Below, in pieces: positions 1 through 9,085 of a stretch of DNA of 64,000 nt. The notes beneath the pieces were generated by a model. It was not told the DNA's origin. It saw only the letters and a list, made by a program, of their open reading frames with translations, and made no database searches. This DNA comes from Bacteroidales bacterium (lineage in GTDB: Bacteria; Bacteroidota; Bacteroidia; Bacteroidales; Tenuifilaceae): the NCBI GenBank assembly GCA_013141385.1, contig JABFRB010000004.1, positions 1-64,000 on the forward strand. The letters run 5' to 3'. The first letter of the stretch is position 1, and every line of letters begins with the position of its first letter. The position numbers and the translations under genes are program-made.

Positions 1-48
1 CCCTTAATCACCCCGCTTCCTCCTCGCCATACCTCTGTAAAGCGGGTG

Positions 49-81
49 CAAATATAGAAGGTTTATTTTAAAAACACCAAA
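49..81 (-). promoter_or_regulatory. Bacteroidota-type promoter, minus strand
   Basis: On the minus strand the sequence reads TTTG (81 to 78), a gap of 21 bases, then TATATTTG (56 to 49). This fits the Bacteroidota pattern of a -33 TTTG and a -7 TAnnTTTG box. It points out of the window to the left, so the gene it serves is not visible. Confidence 0.4.
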
Positions 82-246
82 AATAATATCATCTTTTTAA
101 ACTTTTTTTTCATTAAAATATAACTCCGTGCGAATTAATAATTTACAACGTTAAGTATTCTAGTAATTGTAATGAAAAATCAAATTTCTATTAATAAATT
201 GTATCATATAGATGAAATCTGATTTCAAATTATCAGAAAAAGGGCT

Positions 247-277
247 AAAAAAAAAGCGAGATGAAAAATCACCTCGC
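247..277 (-). terminator. Rho-independent terminator after pepD
   Basis: Read on the minus strand, GCGAGGTGA pairs with TCATCTCGC (one G-T pair) around a TTTT loop, followed by nine T residues. It lies 25 bases after the peptidase stop codon. Confidence 0.75.
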
Positions 278-301
278 CTCTTCGATTCTATTTTTATCAA
301 T

Positions 302-1762
302 CTATTTTACTGGAACAGCTTTCAAAACTTCAACTAAGAAATCCCAAAATTTATTTACTGTTTCGATATTTACTCTCTCATCTGGTGAGTGCGGTGAACG
401 GATAGTTGGTCCAAAAGAGATCATATCCCAGTTTGGATAAGCACCACCCAGCAATCCACACTCTAATCCAGCATGTATGGCTTTAACTTCAGGAGTTTTT
501 CCGTATTTCTTCTTATAAACATCTTGCATCACTGTTAAAATAGGTGACTTAGGATTTGGTTTCCAACCGGGATATGCTCCAGTTAAAAGAACCTCTGCGC
601 CTGCTAGTTCAAAAACAGCAGATACTTTATCACCCAAAGCCTCCTTGGAAGAATCTACAGAACTACGGAGTAAACACTGTGCATAGATATTGGTGTTATC
701 GCTATAAACCCGTGCAAGGTTGTTTGAAGTTTCAACTAATCCTGGAACAGAATCGCTCATACGAACAACTCCATTGGGACAACCAAATGCAGCGCGAATT
801 AAATTGAACTGTGTCTTATCGTCGATAAGTGTAGATGGAATAGTGGTTTTCTCCGCAACAAACGACAAAGAAGGTTCGGTCATTGAAAACTCAGACTTAT
901 ATATATTAAGGTATGTAGTAACGGATTTTTCAAATTCGCTTGCTTTAGCTGATGGAACAACAACTACTGCAAAAGCCTCGCGTGGGATTGCATTTCTTAA
1001 ACTACCACCATCAATTGATGCTATACGTAAACCAAAACTCTTTTCAGCGTGATACATGAATCGGAAAAGCAATTTAATTGAGTTTCCTCTTCCTAAAATG
1101 ATATCTAATCCCGAATGCCCACCCTTTAATCCAGTTATGGAAAGTTTATAAGCACCCATTCCTGCTGGAACTGGAGTTGATTTATATGGGAATTTTATAT
1201 TCGCATCTAATCCTCCTGCGCAACCAACATACAATTCTCCCTCATCCTCAGAATCAAGATTCATAAGAATATCCCCTTTAAGAAGGCCTGATTTAAGACC
1301 AAAAGCACCAGTCATACCAGTCTCCTCGTCAATAGTGAATAGCCCTTCAATAGGGCCATGCACTAGATCTTTTGCTTCTAAAATTGCGAGAGTAGCGGCA
1401 ACTCCAATTCCATTATCAGCACCAAGTGTAGTACCTTTGGCTTTTACCCACTCACCATCAACATATGCATCAATAGGATCTTTCTCAAAATCATGCTGTT
1501 TATCAATATTTTTTTGAGGAACCATGTCTAAATGTCCTTGTAGAACCACTCCTTTGCGATTCTCCATACCTGAAGTTGCCGGTTTACGGACTATAACGTT
1601 TCCTACTTCGTCAACAATGACCTCTAATTTTAAATCTTGGGCAAATTTTTTAATAAACTCAATTGAAGCCTGTTCTTTACCAGAAGGTCTTGGTATCTGC
1701 GTAAGGTTATAGAAATGTTTCCATAAAGCCTTAGGTTCAAGGTTTTGAATCTCTTTACTCAT
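302..1762 (-). CDS. pepD: Aminoacyl-histidine dipeptidase (M20 family)
   Basis: This 486-residue protein has the length and motifs of PepD (Xaa-His dipeptidase, carnosinase-like), a cytosolic zinc peptidase that cleaves dipeptides such as those with C-terminal histidine. Metal-ligand motifs are visible in order: GHLDMV near residue 76, LGADNGIG near residue 113, IDEETG near residue 143, HAGLECG near residue 430 and SPHSPDE near residue 458. There is no signal peptide. It is transcribed alone, with its own terminator. The start at 1762 is the first ATG before the conserved N-terminal region (LEPKALWKHF). The family assignment is secure; the exact substrate range is family knowledge. Confidence 0.93.
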   Translation of the reverse strand: MSKEIQNLEPKALWKHFYNLTQIPRPSGKEQASIEFIKKFAQDLKLEVIVDEVGNVIVRKPATSGMENRKGVVLQGHLDMVPQKNIDKQHDFEKDPIDAYVDGEWVKAKGTTLGADNGIGVAATLAILEAKDLVHGPIEGLFTIDEETGMTGAFGLKSGLLKGDILMNLDSEDEGELYVGCAGGLDANIKFPYKSTPVPAGMGAYKLSITGLKGGHSGLDIILGRGNSIKLLFRFMYHAEKSFGLRIASIDGGSLRNAIPREAFAVVVVPSAKASEFEKSVTTYLNIYKSEFSMTEPSLSFVAEKTTIPSTLIDDKTQFNLIRAAFGCPNGVVRMSDSVPGLVETSNNLARVYSDNTNIYAQCLLRSSVDSSKEALGDKVSAVFELAGAEVLLTGAYPGWKPNPKSPILTVMQDVYKKKYGKTPEVKAIHAGLECGLLGGAYPNWDMISFGPTIRSPHSPDERVNIETVNKFWDFLVEVLKAVPVK

Positions 1763-2084
1763 AGTTATTTATATTATATTGGTTTAGTTTTAACTTCGCC
1801 AAAAGGCCAATAAAGGTATCGATATTTAGGTAAAACACAAAATTGACTTGATATGAAAGGTACACAACATTTTACAATTTGTTATGTTATTAGGTAGACC
1901 ACATTCACTTATTTGTATATTTGTAATCGTATCTTATTTGATAAATACGAAGCATACATATAAGTTTGTATTCATTGAGATATGATTAATATATTGGATT
2001 TCAATAATAAGGAATAGAAGGTTTTATTACAATAAATTTAATTTGAACAACATTTATAGCAAACTATTTGATAATTTTAATAAC
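1763..2084. other. Divergent intergenic region pepD / thioredoxin-like gene
   Basis: This AT-rich gap separates two divergently transcribed genes. It carries a plus-strand promoter (listed separately) and presumably the pepD promoter. No RNA gene or repeat is seen. Confidence 0.5.
1937..1968 (+). promoter_or_regulatory. Bacteroidota-type promoter for the thioredoxin-like gene
   Basis: TTTG at 1937 to 1940, then 20 bases, then TAAGTTTG at 1961 to 1968. This matches the TTTG / TAnnTTTG promoter pattern of Bacteroidota. Transcription would start near 1975 and give a leader of about 110 bases. Confidence 0.5.
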
Positions 2085-2618
2085 ATGAAAAAGACTTTAA
2101 TTTTATATTTTCTCTTTGCTACTATTAGCTTCAATGCTCTTGCACAAACAGAATCCTCTAAGGTAAAATGGTATACTATTGAGGAGGCCTTAAAACTTAA
2201 TGAAAAGAATCCAAAGAAGATATTTATTGATGTATTTACCGATTGGTGTGGATGGTGTAAAACGATGGATAAGAATACTTTCAGTCATCCTGTTATTGCC
2301 GAATATCTTAATAAATTCTACTATCCCGTTAAATTTAACGCTGAGTCGAAAAAGGATATTACTTATAAAGGCACTGTTTATAAAAACAATGGGACAGAGA
2401 CAAGATCTCCACATGAATTTGCTGCTGCATTATTAAATGGACAACTATCCTACCCTTCTGTTGTATATATGGATGGAGATAGTAAGCTGTTAACGGCTGT
2501 TCCAGGATATAATACGCCCACTGACATTGAACCTATTCTGGTTTTCTTTGCCGAGGATTACTACAAAACTACTAAGTGGGAGGATTTTAAAGCCAAATTT
2601 GTAAGTAAAATTAAGTAG
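2085..2618 (+). CDS. Secreted thioredoxin-fold protein
   Basis: This 177-residue protein starts with a signal peptide (MKKTLILYFLFATISFNALA, probable cleavage before QTESS) followed by one thioredoxin fold. The redox motif is CGWC in DWCGWCKTM, preceded by IDVFT, as in periplasmic DUF255/thioredoxin_7-type proteins. A conserved cis-proline region follows (SYPSVVYMD). It is probably exported and handles protein disulfides. I chose ATG at 2085 rather than the in-frame TTG at 2043, because the signal peptide begins exactly at 2085. The partner protein is not known from this context. Confidence 0.8.
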   Translation: MKKTLILYFLFATISFNALAQTESSKVKWYTIEEALKLNEKNPKKIFIDVFTDWCGWCKTMDKNTFSHPVIAEYLNKFYYPVKFNAESKKDITYKGTVYKNNGTETRSPHEFAAALLNGQLSYPSVVYMDGDSKLLTAVPGYNTPTDIEPILVFFAEDYYKTTKWEDFKAKFVSKIK

Positions 2619-2709
2619 TTTCCAAAAGTTTAGAACTATTTAAGTCTAAATCACAAAAAACATTTAACACGGAGTTAATAGAGTAAAGAACACCGAGTAA
2701 CATTGAGTG

Positions 2710-2740
2710 GAAATGGCTAAAAGCCATTTCTGTTCTTTTC
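2710..2740 (+). terminator. Hairpin after the thioredoxin-like gene
   Basis: GAAATGGCT (2710 to 2718) pairs with AGCCATTTC (2722 to 2730) around AAA, followed by a T-rich tract. It lies between two convergent genes and may serve both. Confidence 0.5.
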
Positions 2741-2773
2741 GTTCTTGGAATTGTTTAAGTGGCATTTATGGTT

Positions 2774-3895
2774 TTAGAACTCAATAAGACTAGAATCCTT
2801 AATCATAAATTTAATAGGCATTCTCACAATTGGCCCGTACTGGCAAATAGAAATACGGCGGGTAAATATATCACTCTTTCCATCAGAGATTTTAATGTTG
2901 GCTGTTATTGGAATTCTATAATAAATCACATCTTTTATTGGTTTATTCTTCTCAAAGCCTATGTTTTTAAATAAGGGTTCGTAGGTTTCTGGTATAGATT
3001 CTGGCTCACTCTTAAGTAAATAAGGGTTACCACTTAGGTCGGATGAGGGGAGAATTCCTTTGGATACTGAAAATCTAAAAATAATCGAGGTTTCGCCATC
3101 GGATTGGTTTGGTATATATTCATAGTAGGAAACTGCATTCTCAGAATATGATTTCCCTATAAAAAGGCTCAGATACTCCTGTTCCAATCGGTTGATCTCA
3201 TTCAAGGCAATCTTTAATCCTTCGCCATTTAAGTTATGATCAGCATCAACAGATAGAAAATCGGAACGTCGCTTACGGAGAGAGAAGATAAAATCGGCAG
3301 CATCGCGAGCTTTCTCCTCTATATTCTTCTCAACAATCATGTCTTTTTGCACTGGGACTCTAACAAAAACACTATCGCGTTGCACCTTGTTATAAAAGGT
3401 AGTTTTCTCAGATGCAATAAATGGCTGGGTTGAAAGATCTGTATAGGCAATATCATTGATTTGGTCGTTACCCATTTGGGTTTTTATTGATGCTGAGTTA
3501 ACCCCAAGTCCACTTATTGGTAATATTAAACCACTACTGTACAGTTTTAAAAAATCTACTTTAGAATCGTCGCTTGGCGTGGCTGCAAAAAGCGATGTTG
3601 GATCGGATTCAATCACGGAAACCACATCAATATTAGTGATCTTCCATTCTTCCGCCTTTTTTAAAGGAACATCAGCTATTCCTAAGTATTTCTGCGCAAA
3701 CTTTCCGAAAGGGCCAGGAATAACAACATTTTTAATAGCCTCAACCTTTATTCTCAAAACAGTGCGAGGTAGGGCATATATTAATCCTTTGGTATTAAGA
3801 CTAGTTGCCATATCGGCAGGGGTAACCTGAATTGGTTTTTTGCTGCACGATAGTATAAGGGCAACTAAAAATATCAACGTAATTTTCTTAGTCAT
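2774..3895 (-). CDS. DUF4831 family lipoprotein
   Basis: This 373-residue protein has a lipoprotein signal (hydrophobic stretch ending LILSCSKK, lipidated Cys at residue 17). The rest matches my memory of the Bacteroidota DUF4831 family, including an opening region ending in GLIYALPRTVLRIKVE and a late segment with GGxP-like turns. Its function is unknown. It probably sits in the periplasm, anchored to a membrane. The start overlaps the end of the upstream NAD(P)HX repair gene by 8 bases, so the two are co-transcribed; that link is likely transcriptional rather than functional. Confidence 0.75.
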   Translation of the reverse strand: MTKKITLIFLVALILSCSKKPIQVTPADMATSLNTKGLIYALPRTVLRIKVEAIKNVVIPGPFGKFAQKYLGIADVPLKKAEEWKITNIDVVSVIESDPTSLFAATPSDDSKVDFLKLYSSGLILPISGLGVNSASIKTQMGNDQINDIAYTDLSTQPFIASEKTTFYNKVQRDSVFVRVPVQKDMIVEKNIEEKARDAADFIFSLRKRRSDFLSVDADHNLNGEGLKIALNEINRLEQEYLSLFIGKSYSENAVSYYEYIPNQSDGETSIIFRFSVSKGILPSSDLSGNPYLLKSEPESIPETYEPLFKNIGFEKNKPIKDVIYYRIPITANIKISDGKSDIFTRRISICQYGPIVRMPIKFMIKDSSLIEF

Positions 3896-5408
3896 TCTTT
3901 GATTTTTCGGTTAGTTGAAATGCTTTACCAAGATAAGATATTATATCTGATGCAATTAGCGCATTGACCCTTTTTTTTTCTATTGCTAAATCTCCTGCCA
4001 ATCCATGAATATAAACTCCAATAATTGATGATGATACTGGATTGTACCCTTGACCTAATAACGATGTAATAACACCAGTTAGTACATCGCCACTACCTGC
4101 GGTTGCTATTCCAGGATTTCCCGTTGAGTTGAAATAGATATTTCCATCGGGGCAAACTATTTGCGTATATGCACCTTTTAGCACAATAATGATTCTATTT
4201 TCTTTTGCTTTATCAAGAGCCATCTTGAGCCGTTGAAAGCCCGATGTAGATTTCCCAAACAGCCTATCGAATTCTCCGGGATGAGGTGTTATTACAGTGT
4301 TTTCTGGTAATAATCTGATAAACTCTGGATTATCTGCTAAAATATTCAGCCCATCGGCATCAATTAGTAATGGTGCTTTTACGTTTTCTAAAAGATTTTT
4401 CAGCCCATTAACGGTGATTCTGTCCTTGCCAATTCCTGGGCCAATTCCAATTGCGGAGTATTTTGATATTGAGCCTATTATTGAAAAGTGATGATCGTTT
4501 TCATCAACTTCAATCATCACTTCGGGGATTGATTGTTGCAGAATTGGATACCCAATTTTTGGAACATGAGCAGTTACTAATCCTGAACCTGAGGTAAGGC
4601 AGGCCGTTGAAGAAAGAACCGAAGTTCCCATCATTCCATAACTACCTGCAATAATCAGGCAATGCCCAAAGGTGCCTTTATGATCGAATCGGGTTCGTGG
4701 TTTGAGTATTGATGAAACCATTGCTTGATCAATGTAACTGTAAAGCGTTGTTAATGACTCAATAGCATCAACATTCAATCCAATTGGAAGTATCTTCCAC
4801 TCGCCAACATACCTGGCATTTTCGGCAAAGAAGAAGCTGATTTTGGGAAATTGGAGTGTTAATGTAATGGAGGCTTTAATTGCAGGGTTAATGTTTGGAA
4901 ATGGGTTTTCATCGCCAAAAAGTCCAGATGGAATATCAACAGAAATAATCTGCGCCCTAGAATCATTCAAATAATCAATAAGTTCCGATGTTAAACCCGA
5001 AAGTGGTCGCGCTAATCCTGAACCAAAAAGGGCATCAACAATAATGGTATTACTGTTTATTTTAGGGAAATTGCTTTTGTCCTTAATTACAATAGGTGTA
5101 ACTATTTTTTGATTTTTAAGCCTTGCAAGATTGATAAGATAATCGGGAGAGTTATTGGCGGATTCAAAAGTATAAACCTCCACAATATAGCCTGAATCTA
5201 TTAGCATACGAGCCAGTGCTAAGCCATCGCCCCCGTTATTACCCGGTCCTGCAAATATTGCAATTGTATTTACTGCGCTGATATTGCAAGCAAACCATCT
5301 GAATAAAGCATCAGCAGCTCTTTCCATAAGGTTTATGGGTGAAATGGGCTCTTTCTCAATCGTTAACCGATCGATATCACGTACTTGTGAGGTTAAGAAT
5401 ACTTTCAT
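3888..5408 (-). CDS. nnr: Bifunctional NAD(P)HX epimerase / ADP-dependent dehydratase
   Basis: This 506-residue fusion repairs damaged NAD(P)H hydrates. The N-terminal half is a YjeF_N epimerase domain (GPGNNGGDGLALAR near residue 53, DALFGSGL near residue 125). The C-terminal half is the ADP-dependent dehydratase, a ribokinase-like fold, with a Lys-Gly-Thr-Phe-Gly-His start near residue 243, TPHPGEFDRL near residue 372 and the GSGDVLTG catalytic motif near residue 432. The length is normal for the fused form. It is cytosolic. The gene starts at an ATG directly before MKVFLTSQVRDIDRLT and overlaps the next gene by 8 bases. Confidence 0.93.
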   Translation of the reverse strand: MKVFLTSQVRDIDRLTIEKEPISPINLMERAADALFRWFACNISAVNTIAIFAGPGNNGGDGLALARMLIDSGYIVEVYTFESANNSPDYLINLARLKNQKIVTPIVIKDKSNFPKINSNTIIVDALFGSGLARPLSGLTSELIDYLNDSRAQIISVDIPSGLFGDENPFPNINPAIKASITLTLQFPKISFFFAENARYVGEWKILPIGLNVDAIESLTTLYSYIDQAMVSSILKPRTRFDHKGTFGHCLIIAGSYGMMGTSVLSSTACLTSGSGLVTAHVPKIGYPILQQSIPEVMIEVDENDHHFSIIGSISKYSAIGIGPGIGKDRITVNGLKNLLENVKAPLLIDADGLNILADNPEFIRLLPENTVITPHPGEFDRLFGKSTSGFQRLKMALDKAKENRIIIVLKGAYTQIVCPDGNIYFNSTGNPGIATAGSGDVLTGVITSLLGQGYNPVSSSIIGVYIHGLAGDLAIEKKRVNALIASDIISYLGKAFQLTEKSKND

Positions 5409-5582
5409 CTACAAATAAAATACATCTGAACAAATATAAGGTTTTTGATAGCAGAATCAATCTATTAAAACCAAATAAGCTTTATAACATTTAGCACATC
5501 ACATCGATTGGTTTGTTTTTTTTTTATATTTACCAACTTTGAAAAAAAATGATTAAAAAATAACCTTCAAAAACAATTATCT

Positions 5583-7424
5583 ATGTTAAAAAACCACCCT
5601 AAAGGACTACTTGTGGCGTTTTTCACTAATATGGGAGAACGCTTTGGGTTTTATACAATGATGGCCATTCTAGTAATGTTTCTGCAAGCACGATATGGAC
5701 TTGACGCTGACTCTGCCGGAAGCATTTATTCATGGTTCTACTTTGCAATTTATGCCCTAGCCTTAGTTGGGGGGATGATAGCTGACTGGACAAAAAAATA
5801 TAAGTCAGTAATATTTATAGGACAGGTTGTAATGTTTACTGGTTATTGCCTTATAGCAATTCCTGGATTGGAACTTTGGGTTTCAGTAACTGCCTTGTTA
5901 ATAATTGCATTAGGTAATGGGCTATTCAAAGGAAATCTTCAAGCTGTTGTGGGTCAAATGTACGATGATGAAAAGTACAAAGGATTTCGCGATAGTGCTT
6001 TTATGATTTTCTATATGGGTATTAACATTGGCGCTTTCTTTGCTCCATTTGTTGCCAAGGGAATTAAAGAGTTTTGGCTAAAAACAAATGGGTATTTCGA
6101 AAATGCTAATCTTCCTTCACTTAGCCATCAGTATTTGAATGGGACTTTAAAAGATGTTGATCAGTTTCAGAACCTCGCAAATGCAGCGATTATACCAGAT
6201 GGAGGAAAATCGGCTGCAGATTTAACTGTATTTGCCCACGATTATATCAAGGTTTTTTCAACTGGTTTCAACTATGCCTTTGGGATTGCTGCTGGAGCAA
6301 TGATTCTTTCTCTGGTTATCTATTTAATTTTCAACAGGCTCTTACCTTCAAAACACAAACTTGCGCTTGCTGAAAAACAGAATAACAAAACGGTAGAAGC
6401 TGCACCAAGCATAAATTTGGCCAGCAATTTGAAATACATTATTATCTCCTTGGGTTTAATGGCTATAGTTGCCACACTGTTTCACGTTGCCGATAGCTAT
6501 ACTGATATTGGAGATATTAACTATAAATTAGGTTTAGCAGTAGGATTGTTCGTTGGTTTTGTTTCACTAATATTCCAGATTTCAACTAAGGAGGAAAAAC
6601 CTCGTGTTGTGGCTCTAACATTGGTATTTATTGTTGTAATTTTCTTTTGGATGTCGTTTCACCAAAACGGACTCACCCTTACAATGTATGCCCGTGATTA
6701 TACAACTCAATTTGTTGGACCATTCACCAACCTGTTTTTCAACATTTGGTCAATTCTCTCAGTAATTGCTGCTATTGCTGGTTCTGCAATGGTTTTCTTT
6801 ACAAAACAGGTTAAAACTCGCATTATTGGTGCTGTAGGTTTTTTGGTTTTTGGTTTCCTTTGCTACTACTTTGCATCGCATAATAGTGCTTCCAATCCTA
6901 TTTCACCCGAAGTATTCCAATCATTCAATCCTTTGTTTATAGTTGCGCTTACCCCGCTTGTAATGGGTATATTCAGCTGGTTAAGCAAACGGGGTCAAGA
7001 ACCCTCATCACCACGTAAAATTGGTATTGGGATGATTATTGCAGCATTCGGTTTTGTATTGGTGCTAATTTCATCGTTGGGTTTGGTTGCACCAAAGGAT
7101 TTGGCTGGTGCAGTTGAAGAATCAGGCAGAGTATCACCTTACTGGTTGATGAGCTCATACCTTATTTTAACTGTTGCTGAACTTTTCCTTAGCCCAATTG
7201 GATTATCATTTGTGGCTAAAGTTGCTCCTCCCCGATTCCAAGGGTTAATGCAAGGTGGTTGGCTGCTTGCAACCGCAATTGGTAATAAGTTCCTTTTTGT
7301 AGGAAGTTTATTATGGGGTAAAATAGAACTTTATATGCTTTGGGGTATATTCATTATTTGCTGTATTGTGGCTGCCCTATTTATATTCTCTATTATGAAA
7401 AGACTTGAATCTACTACAAAATAG
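5583..7424 (+). CDS. POT-family proton-coupled peptide transporter
   Basis: This 613-residue inner-membrane protein belongs to the proton-dependent oligopeptide transporter branch of the major facilitator superfamily. The N-terminal segment NMGERFGFY is the family's ExxERFxYY-type signature in reduced form, and GNGLFKGNLQAVVGQMYDD and FYMGINIGAFFAPF are the following POT motifs. About 13 or 14 membrane segments are apparent, with a longer soluble insert near residues 165 to 225. It imports di- or tripeptides with protons. It is a single gene with its own terminator. Confidence 0.9.
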   Translation: MLKNHPKGLLVAFFTNMGERFGFYTMMAILVMFLQARYGLDADSAGSIYSWFYFAIYALALVGGMIADWTKKYKSVIFIGQVVMFTGYCLIAIPGLELWVSVTALLIIALGNGLFKGNLQAVVGQMYDDEKYKGFRDSAFMIFYMGINIGAFFAPFVAKGIKEFWLKTNGYFENANLPSLSHQYLNGTLKDVDQFQNLANAAIIPDGGKSAADLTVFAHDYIKVFSTGFNYAFGIAAGAMILSLVIYLIFNRLLPSKHKLALAEKQNNKTVEAAPSINLASNLKYIIISLGLMAIVATLFHVADSYTDIGDINYKLGLAVGLFVGFVSLIFQISTKEEKPRVVALTLVFIVVIFFWMSFHQNGLTLTMYARDYTTQFVGPFTNLFFNIWSILSVIAAIAGSAMVFFTKQVKTRIIGAVGFLVFGFLCYYFASHNSASNPISPEVFQSFNPLFIVALTPLVMGIFSWLSKRGQEPSSPRKIGIGMIIAAFGFVLVLISSLGLVAPKDLAGAVEESGRVSPYWLMSSYLILTVAELFLSPIGLSFVAKVAPPRFQGLMQGGWLLATAIGNKFLFVGSLLWGKIELYMLWGIFIICCIVAALFIFSIMKRLESTTK

Positions 7425-7445
7425 AGCTTGCTATTATTTAATCTA

Positions 7446-7472
7446 AAACCACTCTTCGGGGTGGTTTTTTTT
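7446..7472 (+). terminator. Rho-independent terminator after the peptide transporter
   Basis: AAACCAC (7446 to 7452) pairs with GTGGTTT (7461 to 7467) around a short CTTCGG-type loop and is followed by a run of T. It lies 22 bases after the transporter stop. Confidence 0.8.
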
Positions 7473-7499
7473 GTACCTTAACGCAAATTTAAACTGATA

Positions 7500-7727
7500 A
7501 TGAAAACGTTTACGCTGAAAGAGGAGTACATTCAACTTGATAAGCTGCTAAAATCCGTAAAACTCGCTAATTCTGGTGGTATTGCCCACATGCTTGTGGA
7601 TGATGGTTTGGTGAAGGTTAATGGGTTTGTTGAAAGTAGGAGACGGGCAAAGATAAGGGTTGGTGATACTATTGATGTGCAGGGGAGTAAGGTGATTGTT
7701 GTGGCTGATGATGAGGTGGGGGATTAG
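7500..7727 (+). CDS. S4-domain RNA-binding protein (YaaA/RlbA-like)
   Basis: This 75-residue protein is one S4 RNA-binding domain. It shows the typical order: a short strand, LDKLLKSVKLANSGG, then a turn with VNGFVESRRRAKIRVGD and a final VIVV strand. Small stand-alone S4 proteins of this kind (YaaA/YbcJ type) are thought to bind structured RNA or ribosomal particles. It lies 75 bases after the transporter gene, beyond that gene's terminator, so it probably has its own promoter. Confidence 0.85.
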   Translation: MKTFTLKEEYIQLDKLLKSVKLANSGGIAHMLVDDGLVKVNGFVESRRRAKIRVGDTIDVQGSKVIVVADDEVGD

Positions 7728-7935
7728 GAACGTAAACCCCAACCCCTTAAATTAAGGGGCTATAACAGGGTATCTGATTTTGGCCTTTTGTGTGATTAAG
7801 GTTAAAGCCCTATTTATCAGTTGTATGAAATTTTTATATGCAAATTATCGCAAAATGCGATATAATAAACTTGGGTGTTTCATGTTTGTGGCCAGTTTGT
7901 TTATTGTTAGCATGTTACCTTAAATATATAACCCT

Positions 7936-8850
7936 ATGAAAACGAAATTAGTAGTACTTTTTATTGCCATTGCATTGGTTGTTGGGTGTAGGTCCAAAAG
8001 CGAATATAATAAAGCTATAATGGCTGAACGTGAAAATTTTAGCCAGGGTGATAACTTGATACAAGCACCTCCTCCCCCACCATCGCCAAGCGAATCTGCT
8101 CAAACAAAAGTGGATGTTGAGAAAAAGATTATTAAAACGGCATATCTCAATATGGAGGTTTTGGATTATAGTAGTAGCAGGAAGCTGATAGATAGCGCTC
8201 TTAAGCATTTTAACGCTTGCATTGTAAATGAAAATCTACAGAATACTGAGTATCAAATTGGCAATAGCATTAATATTAAGGTACCTGCAAATCAGTTTGA
8301 AATGCTACTTGCAAACCTTGCTAAGCTAGCCAAAAAGGTTGATTCACAGAATATCGAAACGCGGGATGTAACTGAGGAGTATATTGATGTTCAAACAAGG
8401 CTTAATAATGGCAAAAAGGTTGAGCAAACGTATCTTAAACTTTTGAGGAAAACCAATTCCATTGAGGATATTCTTAAGATTGAGCAGAAACTGGGCGAGA
8501 TTAGAACCGATATTGAATCCACTGAGGGAAGGTTAAAGTATCTGAACCATCAGGTTAGCTACAGCTCAATTAACCTAAATGTTTACCAAACATTGGAGTT
8601 TAAGTATAACCCCGAAAAACTACCCAACTTTTTCCAACGATTGAAAAAGGCGGTGAGTCTTGGCTGGAATGGAATTGTGGTATTCTTCCTTTTCCTAATA
8701 GGAATCTGGCCTCTATGGATTCTTGCAGTGGTTGGGTATTACTTATGGAGGTATATTGTTAGGTATAGGAGAGGACGGAAAAAGGGTGAAAAGCGCAGGC
8801 GTAAACTGCAAAAGAAGATGCAGCACAATGACGATAATCAAGGGAAGTAA
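7936..8850 (+). CDS. DUF4349 family lipoprotein with C-terminal membrane segment
   Basis: This 304-residue protein begins with a lipoprotein signal (VVGCRSKS, Cys at residue 18), then a proline-rich linker (APPPPPSPS). A DUF4349 domain follows, from about residue 65 to 225, opening with KTAYLNMEV and including the helical TEEYIDVQTRL region. A membrane segment spans about residues 235 to 265, and the tail is very basic (RYRRGRKKGEKRRRK). DUF4349 proteins have no settled function; the topology suggests an envelope anchor spanning lipid and membrane parts. A clear terminator follows. Confidence 0.85.
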   Translation: MKTKLVVLFIAIALVVGCRSKSEYNKAIMAERENFSQGDNLIQAPPPPPSPSESAQTKVDVEKKIIKTAYLNMEVLDYSSSRKLIDSALKHFNACIVNENLQNTEYQIGNSINIKVPANQFEMLLANLAKLAKKVDSQNIETRDVTEEYIDVQTRLNNGKKVEQTYLKLLRKTNSIEDILKIEQKLGEIRTDIESTEGRLKYLNHQVSYSSINLNVYQTLEFKYNPEKLPNFFQRLKKAVSLGWNGIVVFFLFLIGIWPLWILAVVGYYLWRYIVRYRRGRKKGEKRRRKLQKKMQHNDDNQGK

Positions 8851-8859
8851 AGGAATATG

Positions 8860-8888
8860 AAGGGAGCCAAACGGCTCCCTTTGTTTTT
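8860..8888 (+). terminator. Rho-independent terminator after the DUF4349 gene
   Basis: AAGGGAGCC (8860 to 8868) pairs perfectly with GGCTCCCTT (8873 to 8881) around AAAC, followed by TGTTTTT. Confidence 0.88.
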
Positions 8889-8941
8889 GGAGTTAGGGGA
8901 GATTGAATAAAGTAACTATCCATATTATGAGGCAATTGTAT

Positions 8942-8972
8942 TTTGATGATTGCTAATTATTTAGTAAGTTTG
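8942..8972 (+). promoter_or_regulatory. Bacteroidota-type promoter before the HsdR-N gene
   Basis: TTTG at 8942 to 8945, 19 bases, then TAAGTTTG at 8965 to 8972. The -7 box overlaps the left end of the direct repeat that brackets the gene. Confidence 0.5.
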
Positions 8973-9020
8973 AGAATAACCAACACCTTTGGCGGGGTTA
9001 TAAACGAATCATGCAACAAA
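8967..9020. repeat. Left copy of an imperfect 54-bp direct repeat
   Basis: This segment aligns without gaps to 10401 to 10454; I count 43 identical bases of 54. Both copies share the core CACCTTTGG, then GGTTATAAAC, then GCAACA. The two copies bracket the orphan HsdR-N gene and its downstream gap, so they may mark a cassette or an insertion event. Confidence 0.6.
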
Positions 9021-9085
9021 CTATAACTATTGGGCAGATAAATGATTACATTTGATAGTGTTTTAACTTAAAAAAATATTACAAT

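Larger units (their letters stand above)
1..301. other. Non-coding AT-rich stretch at left edge
   Basis: No convincing gene is seen here. The stretch contains the terminator of the peptidase gene and a minus-strand promoter-like pair of boxes, both listed separately. An eight-codon reading frame after that promoter is too short to call. The rest is AT-rich with no repeat that I can support. Confidence 0.5.

Noticed and set aside
1-40. An eight-codon frame behind the minus-strand promoter at the left edge
   Set aside because: It is too short to support as a gene; the promoter may serve an RNA or a gene outside the window.
2043-2084. TTG start extending the thioredoxin-like protein by 14 residues
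   Set aside because: The extension would precede and spoil an evident signal peptide that starts exactly at the ATG at 2085.
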